A DNA stretch of 64,000 bases from Bolinopsis microptera (GCF_026151205.1 NC_087076.1:14493675-14557674), one strand, 5' to 3'; counted from the stretch's first letter, positions 23,761-35,933 are shown. Notes: generated by a model not told the origin, from the sequence alone. Translations and numbers: made by a program.

Positions 23761-25913
23761 CTAATCAACTAATTGAAAGACAAGTGCAGTCCTAGAAGGG
23801 AGATAAGTGCTTATGTAAAACTTACCGTCGTCAGTATATGAGAAATACCTCGTGCTCAAATCTATCCTATCATTACCTCCAAAGTGCTTGGAATCCGAGT
23901 TTAGAACCACTTTATACGTACCTGGAACCTTGACCTGTGTTCTGTAATCTGTGAAACTCTCCCAGTTGAGGTTAAAAGCAAAAGAGAGGTCTCCTCGCTC
24001 GAACACTATGACTTTGTCGGTCTCGTGTGTGAGGTAGATGTAACCGTACCCCGAATCTAACCACTTGTACTCTTGCTCAGTAGCAAGGATAGCTTTGTCA
24101 AACCTGTTTAGAAACTTGTATCTCAGTAACTCATCCTCCGCCAGATTGTACTGTCTTCTACAGTAATGGTAACTTTCACCGTTACCTTTTCGTGGAAAGT
24201 CCAGCCATTCAGGGTGCCCAAACTCGTTGCCCATGAAGGTAAGTACCCCCTCTCCGCCCAGCCCGAAAGTAAGTAGTCGTATCATCTTGTGAAGAGCGAT
24301 ACCTCTTTCAATTCGGGGCGTTTGCTCTGATGAACATGACATGTTTGTGTACATATCCTGATCCATCAGCCAGAACGCGATGGACTTGTCCCCAACCAAA
24401 CACTGGTCGTGGCTCTCCGCATACGCAATGCTCTTCTCCTTGTATCTCCTGTTGTTGAGAGTTTGGACAATGTTACCCATGTTCCACTCCGCGTCAGTAG
24501 TACTGTCCTTCAGCAGCTTGATCCACAGATCCGGAGTGGACATGGCCAGCCGATAATCAAATCCCACCCCTCCCTCACTGACCGGCCGACAGAGCGCCGG
24601 GAACCCAGACACGTCCTCAGCTATCGTAATGATATCCGGATACTTGGAGTGGAGGTACTCATTAGCCAACATCATGTAGTTCACGGCACCGTGGTTTAGG
24701 TATTTGTTGTAGTACTCGTGGTAGTCACCACTGAAACAGTAGTTGACACCGTGGTGGTGATACAACATTGAGGTAACCCCGTCAAACCGAAACCCGTCAA
24801 ACTTGTACTCAGAGACCCAGTACTCAAGGTTGGATAGCAGGAATCTCAGTGTTTCCGTGTTGGTGTAGTCGAATAGTCTGGAGTTCCACTGGTCGTGTAC
24901 TCCTGCAGGACCGGAGAGAAAGTAGTGAGAATCTGAGCCATCAAATGAGTTCAGCCCGTCAGCTGTGTTTATTGAAGCGTGACTGTGTACCAGATCCAGG
25001 AGAACCAACATGCCGTATTTGTGGGCCGTGTCTATCAGGTACTTCAGCATATCTGGTGGACCGTACCTGCTGGAAGCAGCGAAAAACGACGTCACCTGAA
25101 CGGAAATGATATTATAATAAGATAAGTCAACAATCCTCTTTTAGATGAATACCAATGCAATATAAAACATGCCAAGAAAAAATAATGTTCTGAAAGGTAA
25201 AACCAAAGATAAGACATTTAACAGACCTGGTAACCGAAGCTAGCGTAGTAAGCGTGCTCCATAACTGCCATCAGTTGAATAGTATTGTAGCCCAGCTTAG
25301 CAATCCTTGGAATCACCGTGTCTGCAAACTCAATGTAAGAAGAAACCTTGGGTTCAGGAGTACAAATACCCACATGGGCCTCGTAAATATACAGCGCTCG
25401 TGGAGTTTTTGGGGCCTTGTGGTTCCATTCGTACTCAGAGCTGGTTAAAAAGGTTTCGTTGTAATAAATCCTCTCTCCGTTTGTAACAAAGTTAGCCCAG
25501 GGACTGATCCGGTCAAATGTTTTACCCTCCATGTCCTCACAGAAATACCTCAGATCTGATCCTACAGGGATCCTACACTGTCCCACATCGTCAGGTAGGA
25601 TAACCAGTTCCCAGATCCCAGATCCTACATTCTTCAGTTGGTACTCTGATCTGTTCCACTTGTTAAAGTCTCCAGCAAGGGAGACTTTAGCGAGGTTAGG
25701 AGCCCACTCTTTACACCTCACAGAGTTATCAGCCTGTATCCGTATCCCGTAATCCTCGTAAGATCTAGCAAATTCATCCAGGGAAGGAGAAGCGGAGAGG
25801 ATCTGATCTCGAGTGGTTTGGTAGTTGGTGAACAGGGAGTCGAGATCAGACTTGAAGGGTTCCAGGTAGGGGTCTAGGGAGAGGAGGTCGGAGAGATTGG
25901 GGGCTGATTTCAT
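23761..25913 (-). CDS. GBE1: 1,4-alpha-glucan branching enzyme
   Basis: Two exons, 25227-25913 and 23761-25095, joined in phase 0 across a 131-bp intron, give 673 residues, close to the roughly 700 usual for animal enzymes. The enzyme moves short glucan chains to 1,6 positions during cytosolic glycogen synthesis. The N-terminal CBM48-type domain ([20 protein letters not shown]) is followed by a GH13 barrel. The three catalytic acids are visible: nucleophile in FDGFRFDG (Asp 334), acid/base in ITIAEDVSG (Glu 389) and AESHDQ (Asp 459). [14 protein letters not shown] and the C-terminal beta domain are present. The intron falls inside [19 protein letters not shown], a strongly conserved loop. The Met at 25913 is the only one near the expected N-terminus. 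Confidence 0.97.
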
Positions 25914-26918
25914 TTGTATACCTACAATATTTAGGCGGTTTAGGAGTCAAATAACAGCTTTATCATAGATCAGGGTGAAACTATTATAAAACTGAAATAT
26001 GCGATTTCTTTTGAAGCAAACAAGTGTGCACAATACATACTCCATGGCAATACAAGAGTGATGTACTTTGAAACAGACAAACAAACAAGTTATCTTGTAA
26101 GAAATAGAATAATGAAAATGTATATATTAAATAATCATTCCTCTCCAGATTACAGCATACAATAATACAATAGTATGCTGAGTAAATTATAAATAAACTA
26201 ACACAAATAAGTAAATACATACCAAAATATTAAATAAAAATAAATAAATCCATAATTTTTGTATTCATTAAAATAAATATCCAGAATTCTTAAATTGTAG
26301 CGAATTAAATTTGAATCATGCATGAGAAATACCAACAATAAACTATGTATATTCAATTAAAATCGCACACAAAACTCTTCTTCATTATACATTCAATACA
26401 GTATCAATATTGAAAACGTGGGTCCAAATATTGAGCACAATGTTACGCAACCGCGTTTGACTTGTTGACCAGTCCCAGTTTTAGAAGTTGATGTAGGCCC
26501 AGCTGTTTGATCGCAATCTCGTTTAGGGTAAAGAATGTGACCAATTGTCCAACTGAAATTTATTTCGGTGTTAAGCTTTTAAACCAGTGTAAAACAATTC
26601 AGATTCGCGGGTAAGGAAACCGGAATCTAAAATTTCTAAATTTCCCGCAATATGCAATATAAGTTATATAAATTTATGAAAACTGACATAATTAAGATCT
26701 ATAATAAGCCTAAAACTGTTAACATTAAATTTGTGATGAATATCATTATCATAAAACTGACTTGTATAAAATGTCTTGTAGCTGCCTTGTAGCCAGTACC
26801 CTTCCCCTTTCTCTATCTTGATGTGTGCAACAGGTCCCGCCAGCAGCCTGTAAGGTTATATTACGTCAGATAAATCCTTAAACTCTGCTGTCAATTAATG
26901 TATTTAATTAATTATTAA
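25914..26918. other. GBE1 upstream region with one exon-like block
   Basis: Mostly AT-rich. On the minus strand, 26758-26850 looks like an exon: acceptor TTACAG|GCTGCTGG, then an open stretch with LLAGPVAHIKIEKGEGYW, and a possible donor near 26757. I do not recognise the protein, and another frame (CWRDLLHTSR then stop) is possible. Confidence 0.3.
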
Positions 26919-28743
26919 AGGATGAGGGGACCTTAGAAAAAGTTTTTTTCTCGTGCAAATCATATTATTACATTAATCGTAAAAACCACTTTAGTGAAAT
27001 CCGCAAAGTTGTATTTCATTCGCGCGCCGAGATATCCAGCCAAAACAATTTGAACCTGTGACGTCAATTATGTGAGTTGCTCTGATCCGCGCATATAGAA
27101 ATACAGGTAAAATGAGCGTGCGGGCTGACTAAATTACTAATTAAGAATACATAAACAATTTACAATACTAACAAGCCTATAACCAATGGAGAGGAGACTT
27201 TTTATGACCGGTTGAAAAAAGAATTATCACCCTACGATAACCATGAGCCGAGATACACCTGAAATAAGATTGAAGTCACACAGAAAGGCATGTAAATTAT
27301 GTATATTTATAGCTCCCAACGTAACACCTAGCAACTCCTTGTATCGTACCACAGTTGATATATCAACATGTCATATCAACACAACACGGTCCTAATAAAA
27401 ACGGATCGGGTAGGTATGAAATGCATGTCTTCATTCCAGTTGGACAAGCACCAAGCACCAAGCTTTTAAGTTCTAACTCACTATGTGACACTATTTATAA
27501 CGTAAGCAAGATTTGCAACTATTACACCAAGCAATATTATACCAAGCATAGCAGACGAACACATCCACATTCGTTACGCTTTACACTCAAGTCACAGCAA
27601 ACTAAAACGGTAAATTATAAATGAGTGTACAACTAAAGGCCGGTACACGCGCAGTGCCAAACCGCACGTGCGCACTCAGATAGGACTAGAGGCGCCAAGG
27701 GCCAGCTAGTAAAATGTATTCTACTACATCATACATTCAATCGATTTTTAGATCTTCTGTTGCGGCGCTTTGCTGTCTTAAAAGTTTGTTCATTTGAAAG
27801 CTTTTTCACTATAAATATAAAGAGTGTCTTTTGCGTCAATTTGCGACGAGTCTGTTTTAGAACTCATCGCATATTCTGTGAATCGGAAGGAGTTCCCGGA
27901 AAAGGATGATGTTGAGAAAAGGAACAGGCTATACCGTTTCGCTGCTTACAGAACATTCTTTGGGATACTGGAGCTGAACGGACTGGGTAAAGGACGGCGC
28001 TTCAGACTACCACAGTGTGTGGTGAGAGTTATCCGCAGAATGTACCCCAGCAAGTCAGGCAAATATGTCGGATTTAAATCACTAAACGAACAAGTTTCGG
28101 AAAAGCTAAACATATATTAAGTGGGTCGGTCAACATATCTTCTATTTCATATGTATTGTGCTCTGCCAATTGCAACACTTGATTTGATTGTGCTCTGCCG
28201 ATTGCAACACTTGATTTAATATTGTTCGTCGCACATTTCATATGAAAATACATTCCTTTATTCTTGTATAAAGAAATATGCCGATTTTTAATTGTGTCCA
28301 TATCGGGTTTCAAACAAGTCAAAACAAAATAGCAGTTTGTGGTTTAGTTAGCGGATGCTACTTATCTTAGCTATTTATAAATAGAAATACCTACTACAAC
28401 TACAAGAAAGCCTTTCTGAGTTACATTTAACTATTAAAGAGAATTATTCGTAACTTAGACTAATTCAGTGCAACCAAAGATACCGCTCTCGCAAACGCCA
28501 AAGGTAACACGACGTAAGTAAAACAGAACAGGACAAAATGTTGACACGAGCGAAGGGTGTGCGCGCACGTTGGTCTTACACATAATTGACGTCACAGCCC
28601 AAAATTGCTATCAGCCAATAGGAGCGCGGCGTGATATTGCACGAATTATCGATTTCACAGTCCGGCGTATTTTTTGATTCTACACACTTTCACAGGACTT
28701 AAACGCGAATATTTGAAAGTAAATTCTAAGGTCCCCTCATCCT
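26919..28743 (+). mobile_element. TTAA-flanked DNA element with P2X7-C-like frame, copy A
   Basis: The termini are inverted: aggatgaggggaccttagaa at the left and its inverse at the right, each bordered by TTAA (26915-26918 and 28744-28747). The element is 1,825 bp, exactly the length of copy B at 30881-32705, which lies in opposite orientation; all long frames in the two copies give identical peptides, so the copies are recent. TTAA targeting points to the piggyBac superfamily, but the tips are not classical piggyBac ends and no transposase is encoded. Confidence 0.9.
27824..28120 (+). CDS. P2X7 intracellular-domain-like fragment in transposon copy A
   Basis: The 98-residue frame contains NRLYRFAAYRTFFGILELNG, then LGKGRRFRLPQCVVRVIRRMYP and GKYVGF. 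This order (Y-R-x-A-A-Y-R, basic LG+G stretch, CVV..IR..YP, G.Y.GF) matches the cytosolic C-terminal domain of P2X7 receptors, which also occurs alone in many invertebrate proteins. The upstream cysteine-rich half of that domain is missing. There is no ATG; a TAA lies two codons before the first GTG, so it would need an upstream exon or is a remnant. Confidence 0.6.
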   Translation: MSFASICDESVLELIAYSVNRKEFPEKDDVEKRNRLYRFAAYRTFFGILELNGLGKGRRFRLPQCVVRVIRRMYPSKSGKYVGFKSLNEQVSEKLNIY

Positions 28744-28811
28744 TTAATGTTCAGTGAACCTGTACTGAGTGTACCGTCGTTAGTTTCTTGCTCAGCGTTT
28801 CTTGAAAATTA

Positions 28812-28903
28812 TTAACCCAATAAGCGGTCCATATCTGTTTCCCAAAGATGTCCTCTTGAGTCTTGAGCCTCCTGTACACTATTCTCACAAAACGCTTTCA
28901 GAG
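28812..28903 (-). CDS. Possible terminal exon of an unidentified gene
   Basis: Acceptor CTACGCCAG at 28904 leads into an open frame containing LKAFCENSVQEAQDSRGHLW and ending DMDRLLG then TAA. The composition is coding-like. Splicing from GG|GTTAAT to the exon-like block at 26758-26850 is also conceivable, and transposon copy A would then lie in the intron. Identity unknown. Confidence 0.3.
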
Positions 28904-29011
28904 CTGGCGTAGGAATAACATAAAAAATGCCAAATAGTTAATAGCCGGTAAAAAACCGGTAATGCAGCTACCAGCCTAGTGACCAGCTAGGTAACCAGAC
29001 TGGTAACTTAG

Positions 29012-29319
29012 AATCTGTTCCTAGGCACCACTGTGACCCGCAGTTTGGTAGCTGGGACGGCGATCCCCGCAAGGGAGTGAACCTCAAGTGCTCCGGACTA
29101 ATGCCAATAAACCTGCCCGCCAAACGGTCACGTGACTGTACGAGTTGTTGGGACGAGATAGACATTGGTGGATTTTGCATTAAAACCACAAGCATACCTG
29201 CCCCACCTCCTGTCAAAGCCTCGTGCTACTCTGGTGAAAATGTTAATCGCTATGCGGAGGGTCTCGCCAACGGTTGCCATCACATACTGCTAGTTCTGAT
29301 GTCATCATTATCGGTTTAG
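29012..29319 (+). CDS. Possible last exon of a secreted cysteine-rich protein
   Basis: After a possible acceptor (ggtaacttag at 29011) the frame stays open to TAG at 29319. It has regularly spaced cysteines (HHCDPQFGSWDGD, LKCSG, RDCTSCWDE, GGFCIKT, ASCYSG, NGCHH) and ends in a short hydrophobic tail, LLVLMSSLSV. That resembles a small extracellular module with a lipid-anchor signal. I do not recognise the family. The opposite strand is open over 28968-29216 but lacks such a pattern. It lies between the two inverted transposon copies. Confidence 0.4.
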
Positions 29320-29358
29320 ATTAAAATCAATTATACAAAATTACGTCAAAGTAAACAA

Positions 29359-29607
29359 ATGGCATCCCAAAATTCTGACGAACAAACTGACGAGCAGTTG
29401 AGAGCTATTGAAGTATGGATGATTTCAGTATCTGGTGTCATAGCAAGAACGTGATACCAGGTTTATCGTTTAATTTCAGATGACCCACTTCCTTTGTTTG
29501 GCAATTCAGAAGAGACCGACGGTTTACCTTTAACCATTTGTATGAACCGATCTGATGAACCGACCTCAGGAATCCTGCTGTCATGTGAGAATTCTCTTCT
29601 TGAATGA
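29359..29607 (+). CDS. Possible two-exon small protein, unidentified
   Basis: ATG at 29359 begins an acidic frame (MASQNSDEQTDEQLRAIEVW). Splicing at 29434 (CTG|GTGTCA) to an acceptor TTAATTTCAG at 29479 keeps an open frame (DPLPLFGNSEETDG, then NRSDEPTSG) to TGA at 29607, giving 67 residues with matching phase. No family is recognised, and both splice sites are only moderate. Confidence 0.3.
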
Positions 29608-30876
29608 TCATAAAGAGATGGTCCGGTTGGGAGCACTTTTAAACGTTTTGGTTGACGAAATTCATTTAAGCAGTTTGCATCTAATGATTGATGATTTTTT
29701 CGCACCACCAGATTTTTGGAAGTTCAATATACATACAATGTTTCCCCATTTATTACATAGTTGGGGAAAACGCACTCCACGAACTTTTTAAAGGTGCCAA
29801 ACTTTACCAATTTTAAAAAGCAATTTAATTACCGAACTTTTACTAAACTTTTCAACCACATTTAAATTTTCACAGCAGTTCACCTTTTTTATACAACGTA
29901 TGTGCGGATCGAGATAGTTTCATTAGCGCAACTTAATATCTCAAACCGTGAAATTTAGATGCCGAACTAAAAAAAGGCCCGAATTCAGCGAACATTTATT
30001 TATTTTGCCCAAATTATTTTAAGATCCGTTTTTACGAGATTAAAGCTTTAAAAAACTACATTTCGCTGTTTCCAGCGTTCAGTCACACAATATTTTGACC
30101 GATGTGAACCCCATCCTAGATAAAATTCGGTTAGCAGCTTAAATACCACTAGACACAACATTCCTATAAGAAAACATTTGGCGGACGTGATCAATTGATG
30201 AGCAGATGAGTGGTATCATGGAATAAATACAAGATAGCAATACAGACAGTGCAGTGCCTTATCAAATGTCTGCAGTGAAAAGCCTAATGCGGGAGAAATT
30301 ACTCAAATCGGATTAGATCAATCGGCCCCATTTTCCCTGAACACTAAAACATGATCTTTTTTCAGAGAGTATTTTATTTCTGACACCTAATAAAAAGCCA
30401 GTTCTGGGGTTTCTTAAAATAAACCTGAAAATCACGCTTACCGCAAAGAAAAAAGATGTTAATTTAAACACTTGTTACCGTTTTTGTATCAATTTTCGGT
30501 GCTCATTGGTCGAAAACAATTAGGAACCTCTGTAAAATATGTCGATCAAACTCAGAAATGGAGTTTCATATCTTAATGAATCATCATCTAAGCGGCCCGG
30601 AGACGTAAAATCGTCATGAATCGTGATGGCCCCGGTCATGATAAAACGTTCACAGGACCAATTATGCGATTTGTGAGTATTATGACAAACTTTAGTTTAC
30701 TATTTCTAATACCGATTTCTTTTAAACATTCCGTCTGAAATTAGTCAATTCCTTTTTTAAATCAGATATCTCTGTTTTTTGCTAGACTTCCGTACGAGTC
30801 TATTGTTATTCCCAGTTACTACCTAATTTTACGTGACGTAACATATATGGCTAGCAGGATATATTTAATGATTTCT
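29608..30876. other. Intergenic between transposon copies, nothing seen
   Basis: AT-rich with no convincing frame, RNA gene or repeat structure. Confidence 0.5.
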
Positions 30877-30880
30877 TTAA

Positions 30881-32705
30881 AGGATGAGGGGACCTTAGAA
30901 TTTACTTTCAAATATTCGCGTTTAAGTCCTGTGAAAGTGTGTAGAATCAAAAAATACGCCGGACTGTGAAATCGATAATTCGTGCAATATCACGCCGCGC
31001 TCCTATTGGCTGATAGCAATTTTGGGCTGTGACGTCAATTATGTGTAAGACCAACGTGCGCGCACACCCTTCGCTCGTGTCAACATTTTGTCCTGTTCTG
31101 TTTTACTTACGTCGTGTTACCTTTGGCGTTTGCGAGAGCGGTATCTTTGGTTGCACTGAATTAGTCTAAGTTACGAATAATTCTCTTTAATAGTTAAATG
31201 TAACTCAGAAAGGCTTTCTTGTAGTTGTAGTAGGTATTTCTATTTATAAATAGCTAAGATAAGTAGCATCCGCTAACTAAACCACAAACTGCTATTTTGT
31301 TTTGACTTGTTTGAAACCCGATATGGACACAATTAAAAATCGGCATATTTCTTTATACAAGAATAAAGGAATGTATTTTCATATGAAATGTGCGACGAAC
31401 AATATTAAATCAAGTGTTGCAATCGGCAGAGCACAATCAAATCAAGTGTTGCAATTGGCAGAGCACAATACATATGAAATAGAAGATATGTTGACCGACC
31501 CACTTAATATATGTTTAGCTTTTCCGAAACTTGTTCGTTTAGTGATTTAAATCCGACATATTTGCCTGACTTGCTGGGGTACATTCTGCGGATAACTCTC
31601 ACCACACACTGTGGTAGTCTGAAGCGCCGTCCTTTACCCAGTCCGTTCAGCTCCAGTATCCCAAAGAATGTTCTGTAAGCAGCGAAACGGTATAGCCTGT
31701 TCCTTTTCTCAACATCATCCTTTTCCGGGAACTCCTTCCGATTCACAGAATATGCGATGAGTTCTAAAACAGACTCGTCGCAAATTGACGCAAAAGACAC
31801 TCTTTATATTTATAGTGAAAAAGCTTTCAAATGAACAAACTTTTAAGACAGCAAAGCGCCGCAACAGAAGATCTAAAAATCGATTGAATGTATGATGTAG
31901 TAGAATACATTTTACTAGCTGGCCCTTGGCGCCTCTAGTCCTATCTGAGTGCGCACGTGCGGTTTGGCACTGCGCGTGTACCGGCCTTTAGTTGTACACT
32001 CATTTATAATTTACCGTTTTAGTTTGCTGTGACTTGAGTGTAAAGCGTAACGAATGTGGATGTGTTCGTCTGCTATGCTTGGTATAATATTGCTTGGTGT
32101 AATAGTTGCAAATCTTGCTTACGTTATAAATAGTGTCACATAGTGAGTTAGAACTTAAAAGCTTGGTGCTTGGTGCTTGTCCAACTGGAATGAAGACATG
32201 CATTTCATACCTACCCGATCCGTTTTTATTAGGACCGTGTTGTGTTGATATGACATGTTGATATATCAACTGTGGTACGATACAAGGAGTTGCTAGGTGT
32301 TACGTTGGGAGCTATAAATATACATAATTTACATGCCTTTCTGTGTGACTTCAATCTTATTTCAGGTGTATCTCGGCTCATGGTTATCGTAGGGTGATAA
32401 TTCTTTTTTCAACCGGTCATAAAAAGTCTCCTCTCCATTGGTTATAGGCTTGTTAGTATTGTAAATTGTTTATGTATTCTTAATTAGTAATTTAGTCAGC
32501 CCGCACGCTCATTTTACCTGTATTTCTATATGCGCGGATCAGAGCAACTCACATAATTGACGTCACAGGTTCAAATTGTTTTGGCTGGATATCTCGGCGC
32601 GCGAATGAAATACAACTTTGCGGATTTCACTAAAGTGGTTTTTACGATTAATGTAATAATATGATTTGCACGAGAAAAAAACTTTTTCTAAGGTCCCCTC
32701 ATCCT
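30881..32705 (-). mobile_element. TTAA-flanked DNA element with P2X7-C-like frame, copy B
   Basis: Inverted relative to copy A and of the same 1,825-bp length, with the same tips and TTAA at 30877-30880 and 32706-32709. The sequences beside the two copies differ, so these look like separate insertions and not one inverted segmental duplication. Together they form a potential stem of 1.8 kb around a 2.1-kb spacer. Confidence 0.9.
31504..31800 (-). CDS. P2X7 intracellular-domain-like fragment in transposon copy B
   Basis: Gives the same 98 residues as the frame in copy A, including YRFAAYRTFFGILELNG and PQCVVRVIRRMYP. It likewise lacks an ATG and the upstream half of the domain. Confidence 0.6.
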   Translation of the reverse strand: MSFASICDESVLELIAYSVNRKEFPEKDDVEKRNRLYRFAAYRTFFGILELNGLGKGRRFRLPQCVVRVIRRMYPSKSGKYVGFKSLNEQVSEKLNIY

Positions 32706-32709
32706 TTAA

Positions 32710-34452
32710 GAATTTTTTATCAGCGCATTCTTCGAGAGTTCTTGTCATTGACAAAAGAATGCCACAAGGCTGAATATTACCATGCTAATATTAATTTTCG
32801 CCGTATTTTCGGGTTCAGCAGTACATACTGAACTATGATCTGTGCTATTCAGTGGTATGGAAGATACTGCTATAATTCAGTTAAAATGAAGGCTCCAAAT
32901 CAATCATCTGATCAGTTCATGTCAATAAATAATCATCAGTGTCAGTTTGTAGGTTTGGGTAGATTTATTGCGATGGTCACTATGGTGACGCCCCCAAACA
33001 AAGTCTAGAGCCCAGATATTTTGGTGAAAAGTCGTGGAATTTTGGGTGGTGGAAATCGACTTTCAATAGAAATATTTATTGTGCTAAACGATCAAAGTGT
33101 TGTATTGTGGTAGGCGTATTAGTGTTCTAACCTTCAGATATCTAGAATCTAGATATTGGGATATTTTATTTTTTCATCCTGTAAATCGGAAGTAACCGTT
33201 TCACCCTCAGGCTATATGTTATCTTAATAGAAACATGGTTTTTAGGAACTTCTTGGCCCAATATAACAAAAATCTGTATTTTACTTGATTTGCAAAACGA
33301 AAATGAGGTTTTCGCTGATTGCTCGTAAAAATGAACTTTTTATGGTAACGGTTTCTTTACAGCTCGTTCAAAAATGTGCCAACTGCAGTCGTTTCTAGTT
33401 TACAGTTACCATTTATGATTTAGCCTGCTATATATTCCACTAAAAAGTTTGTAAGGTCCCAAGGTAGAGTTTTTTAAATTTTCTCCAAAAGCTAAAGAGA
33501 TATAACCACAAAGTAAATTTCCAGATACAACAAGAAACGCCGCCGCTTTTCTTTTGTGGATGGCCGCTCAATTTCCCGATCCGTTATGGCGTATTTTATC
33601 ATATTCCATATTACCTGGATACACCAGGCTTTAGCATGCAGATATGGCGGAATGACAGGGAGAGTGCCGCCCAGCTAATTCCTTATTAATTTTGAAAATC
33701 GTGTATATTTCTATGCAGCCCTATGTTTATTGTTTATGCAACCCGAAATACAGTCCCAAGCAGCTGAGCCCATAGATTTTTGTCGTTGTTTTTATTTGGT
33801 TTAGGGTTTTTTTCCGCCGGCGTCATCTTATTGTCCCTAACAAAAGAGGTCTTGTCATTGCCAAAACGGTACCATACAACTGGCTACTACCAAACTAAAA
33901 ACTAATTTTTGGAACCAGGATATGTACTAGTGACATGATATTTAGCAGTTTTAGTGAACGGCTCCACCTCCATAAGCTGATCAGCAGATCACATATCACC
34001 AAATATCTGCTACTTTATTAAATCATGTTCAAATTTAGGTTGTAGGTTTGGGTTAGATTTAGTCGTATGAATCAATCGGTGATCACACCTGGTTAGAAGT
34101 GGCGTCATCATGTTGGGTAATCCGGCTTTGCTTTAAACTATTACACAAACCACGGGACAACGTCGTACAACGAACCCAAATACTGCGGTATAAATAGTGA
34201 ATAACCTTATACAGTACGCAGTGACGCACTCACGTTTTCAAGGCGCATATTCGACGTGCATCGGTCTAAGTGACTAAATTATGTTCTCATCGCATTCATC
34301 ACTAATCATTGCCCACTTACCTCGGTCACATACTTCAAAATATATCTGATCCCGTTATCATAATTCACCATTTGACCTCTGCTCTTGGGTATCGAGTATA
34401 CCGGACGAGTTAAACTAGATAGAATGCTGAATAATTCTCTCATTTAGATAAG
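32710..34452. other. Upstream region of the UNC93-like gene
   Basis: No gene seen apart from the short repeat at 33611-33678. A pyrimidine-rich tract ending in catttag at 34447, five bases before the start codon of the next gene, suggests a 5' untranslated exon joined there by splicing. Confidence 0.45.
33611..33678 (+). repeat. Short hairpin-ended dispersed repeat, diverged copy
   Basis: Reads ttacctggatacaccagg, then gatatggcggaatgacaggg, and ends gcccagctaa. The first block folds on itself (CCTGG/CCAGG). It shares the core and both ends with 9887-9971 and 53247-53327 but lacks most of the middle. Confidence 0.65.
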
Positions 34453-35868
34453 ATGACGGTTAACGCTGAAGAACCAGACACAGAAACGAGACCATGCAGC
34501 CAGAGACAGAAACACAAGAACATGACCATCTCGACCCTGATCCTCTGCCTCTCGCTAGGCTCCTACTTCCTCGCAACTTCACTCCAAAACGTAGCCATAA
34601 CGGACAGTTCTGACCTCAGGCCCACAGTCGGGTACATAAGCGGAGGTGCATACTACGCATCATCTGCAATAGGAGCCATCCTCTTTCCCGTCGTAAACCG
34701 TCTGATGAACAGGAAAATACTAACAATAGTCTCACTTTTCTCCTACCTCATGTTCTACGCTTCAATGTTCCTGCTGAAGGAGTGGGCTATCTATCTGGGA
34801 GCGGTTCTCTCTGGGGTGGGTGGTTCGTTTCTCTTCATTCTCTCCCTCAAATCTATAGCTGACAACTCCCCAATCAAACACTTGCAGAGAAACATGGCTA
34901 TTTTCTGGGCTGCTGTCTCCGTCGCTAACATTGTAAACAATTTAGTGAACTACTTCTACATCCTTCATCTTGCCACAATCACTGATACCATCAGAATAAC
35001 AGTTTATGGGACACTGGCGGGACTCTGTGTCATTGCAATGTTCCTGGCACTGTTAGGGGATAAGGAAGAGGTGAAGAAAGAAGAGAAACCTAAGTGCGAA
35101 GTGTATGGACAGATAACGGCAGATGGGGAGCTAAGGATTGACGTTGATAGAATACCGAATAACAGTGATGTTAACAAAAAAGGAGTAGATAAGGCTGCTT
35201 GTATCACCACTGATACTGAGAACATCAAGAAAAAAATCAAAGAGAAGTTGAAGTTTTTGATTAAACTATTTAGAAGAAGGTCTGTTTGGATCATCATAGT
35301 TTACCAATTCTTCTCCGGGACCACCTGGGGTTATCTCCAAAAAGCCTTACCAGTCTCCATCAGCGTCACATTTACAGACAGGTCCGTGATAAACCTCTCA
35401 GGTCTGGTAATCGGAATTTGCACGTTAGTCGGCGCACTGGGCTTCAAGACGTTGCGAGACCTGTCCAGCAATACTCTGTGCACGATAGTGATGATGATCA
35501 TGTCTGTGTGTGCTTGTGTGTTGTCCTTTCTGGTGTTCCAGAACAATGCAAACACCACTCTCGACCCTACTGGCTCTGTCTACATCAACCCCGAGACTTA
35601 TCACGTGGTAATTATATCCGTCCTTCTCTCCCTCACTGATACCGGATTCAACGTTCTGGGCTTCGCTGTAGCTCCACTGATGTTCGACGGGGACACGGCT
35701 ACCGCTTTCTCCTTCCTTGACACCACTTTCTGCATCGGAAACGGCGTCATGATTACACTGGCTGGATTTATTGAATTGCACGCTTATCTTCTATTGTTAG
35801 CAGTGTTGACAATTGTAACGGGACTTGGTTACATTATAGGGCTCAGAAAGTACATAATTCAGTTGTAG
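34453..35868 (+). CDS. UNC-93-like major facilitator membrane protein
   Basis: An uninterrupted 471-residue frame. After a polar N-terminus the first helix is followed by SLQNVAITDSSDL and TVGYISGGAYYASSAIGAIL, a layout typical of the UNC-93/MFSD11 branch of the major facilitator superfamily, whose members act as regulatory or transport proteins in membranes. About eleven or twelve hydrophobic segments are visible, split by a charged cytosolic loop (residues about 200-272, rich in Lys/Glu) as expected between the two six-helix halves. It is intronless within the coding part, with a likely splice acceptor just before the ATG. Whether it is UNC93A, MFSD11 or a lineage-specific paralogue cannot be told here. 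Confidence 0.82.
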   Translation: MTVNAEEPDTETRPCSQRQKHKNMTISTLILCLSLGSYFLATSLQNVAITDSSDLRPTVGYISGGAYYASSAIGAILFPVVNRLMNRKILTIVSLFSYLMFYASMFLLKEWAIYLGAVLSGVGGSFLFILSLKSIADNSPIKHLQRNMAIFWAAVSVANIVNNLVNYFYILHLATITDTIRITVYGTLAGLCVIAMFLALLGDKEEVKKEEKPKCEVYGQITADGELRIDVDRIPNNSDVNKKGVDKAACITTDTENIKKKIKEKLKFLIKLFRRRSVWIIIVYQFFSGTTWGYLQKALPVSISVTFTDRSVINLSGLVIGICTLVGALGFKTLRDLSSNTLCTIVMMIMSVCACVLSFLVFQNNANTTLDPTGSVYINPETYHVVIISVLLSLTDTGFNVLGFAVAPLMFDGDTATAFSFLDTTFCIGNGVMITLAGFIELHAYLLLLAVLTIVTGLGYIIGLRKYIIQL

Positions 35869-35933
35869 TTATAGATTGTGTTATAGGGAGTGTTGACCCT
35901 CAAATTTTAGTTTATAGAGATACTTTTAGTTAA

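Noticed and set aside
27355..27624. 89-residue frame in transposon copy A (twin at 32000-32269)
   Set aside because: No recognisable domain and low-complexity composition; it may be untranslated element sequence.
28074..28322. 82-residue frame opposite the P2X7-C-like frame (and its twin at 31302-31550)
   Set aside because: It overlaps the better-supported frame and includes a 30-bp duplication; identity between copies only reflects their recency.
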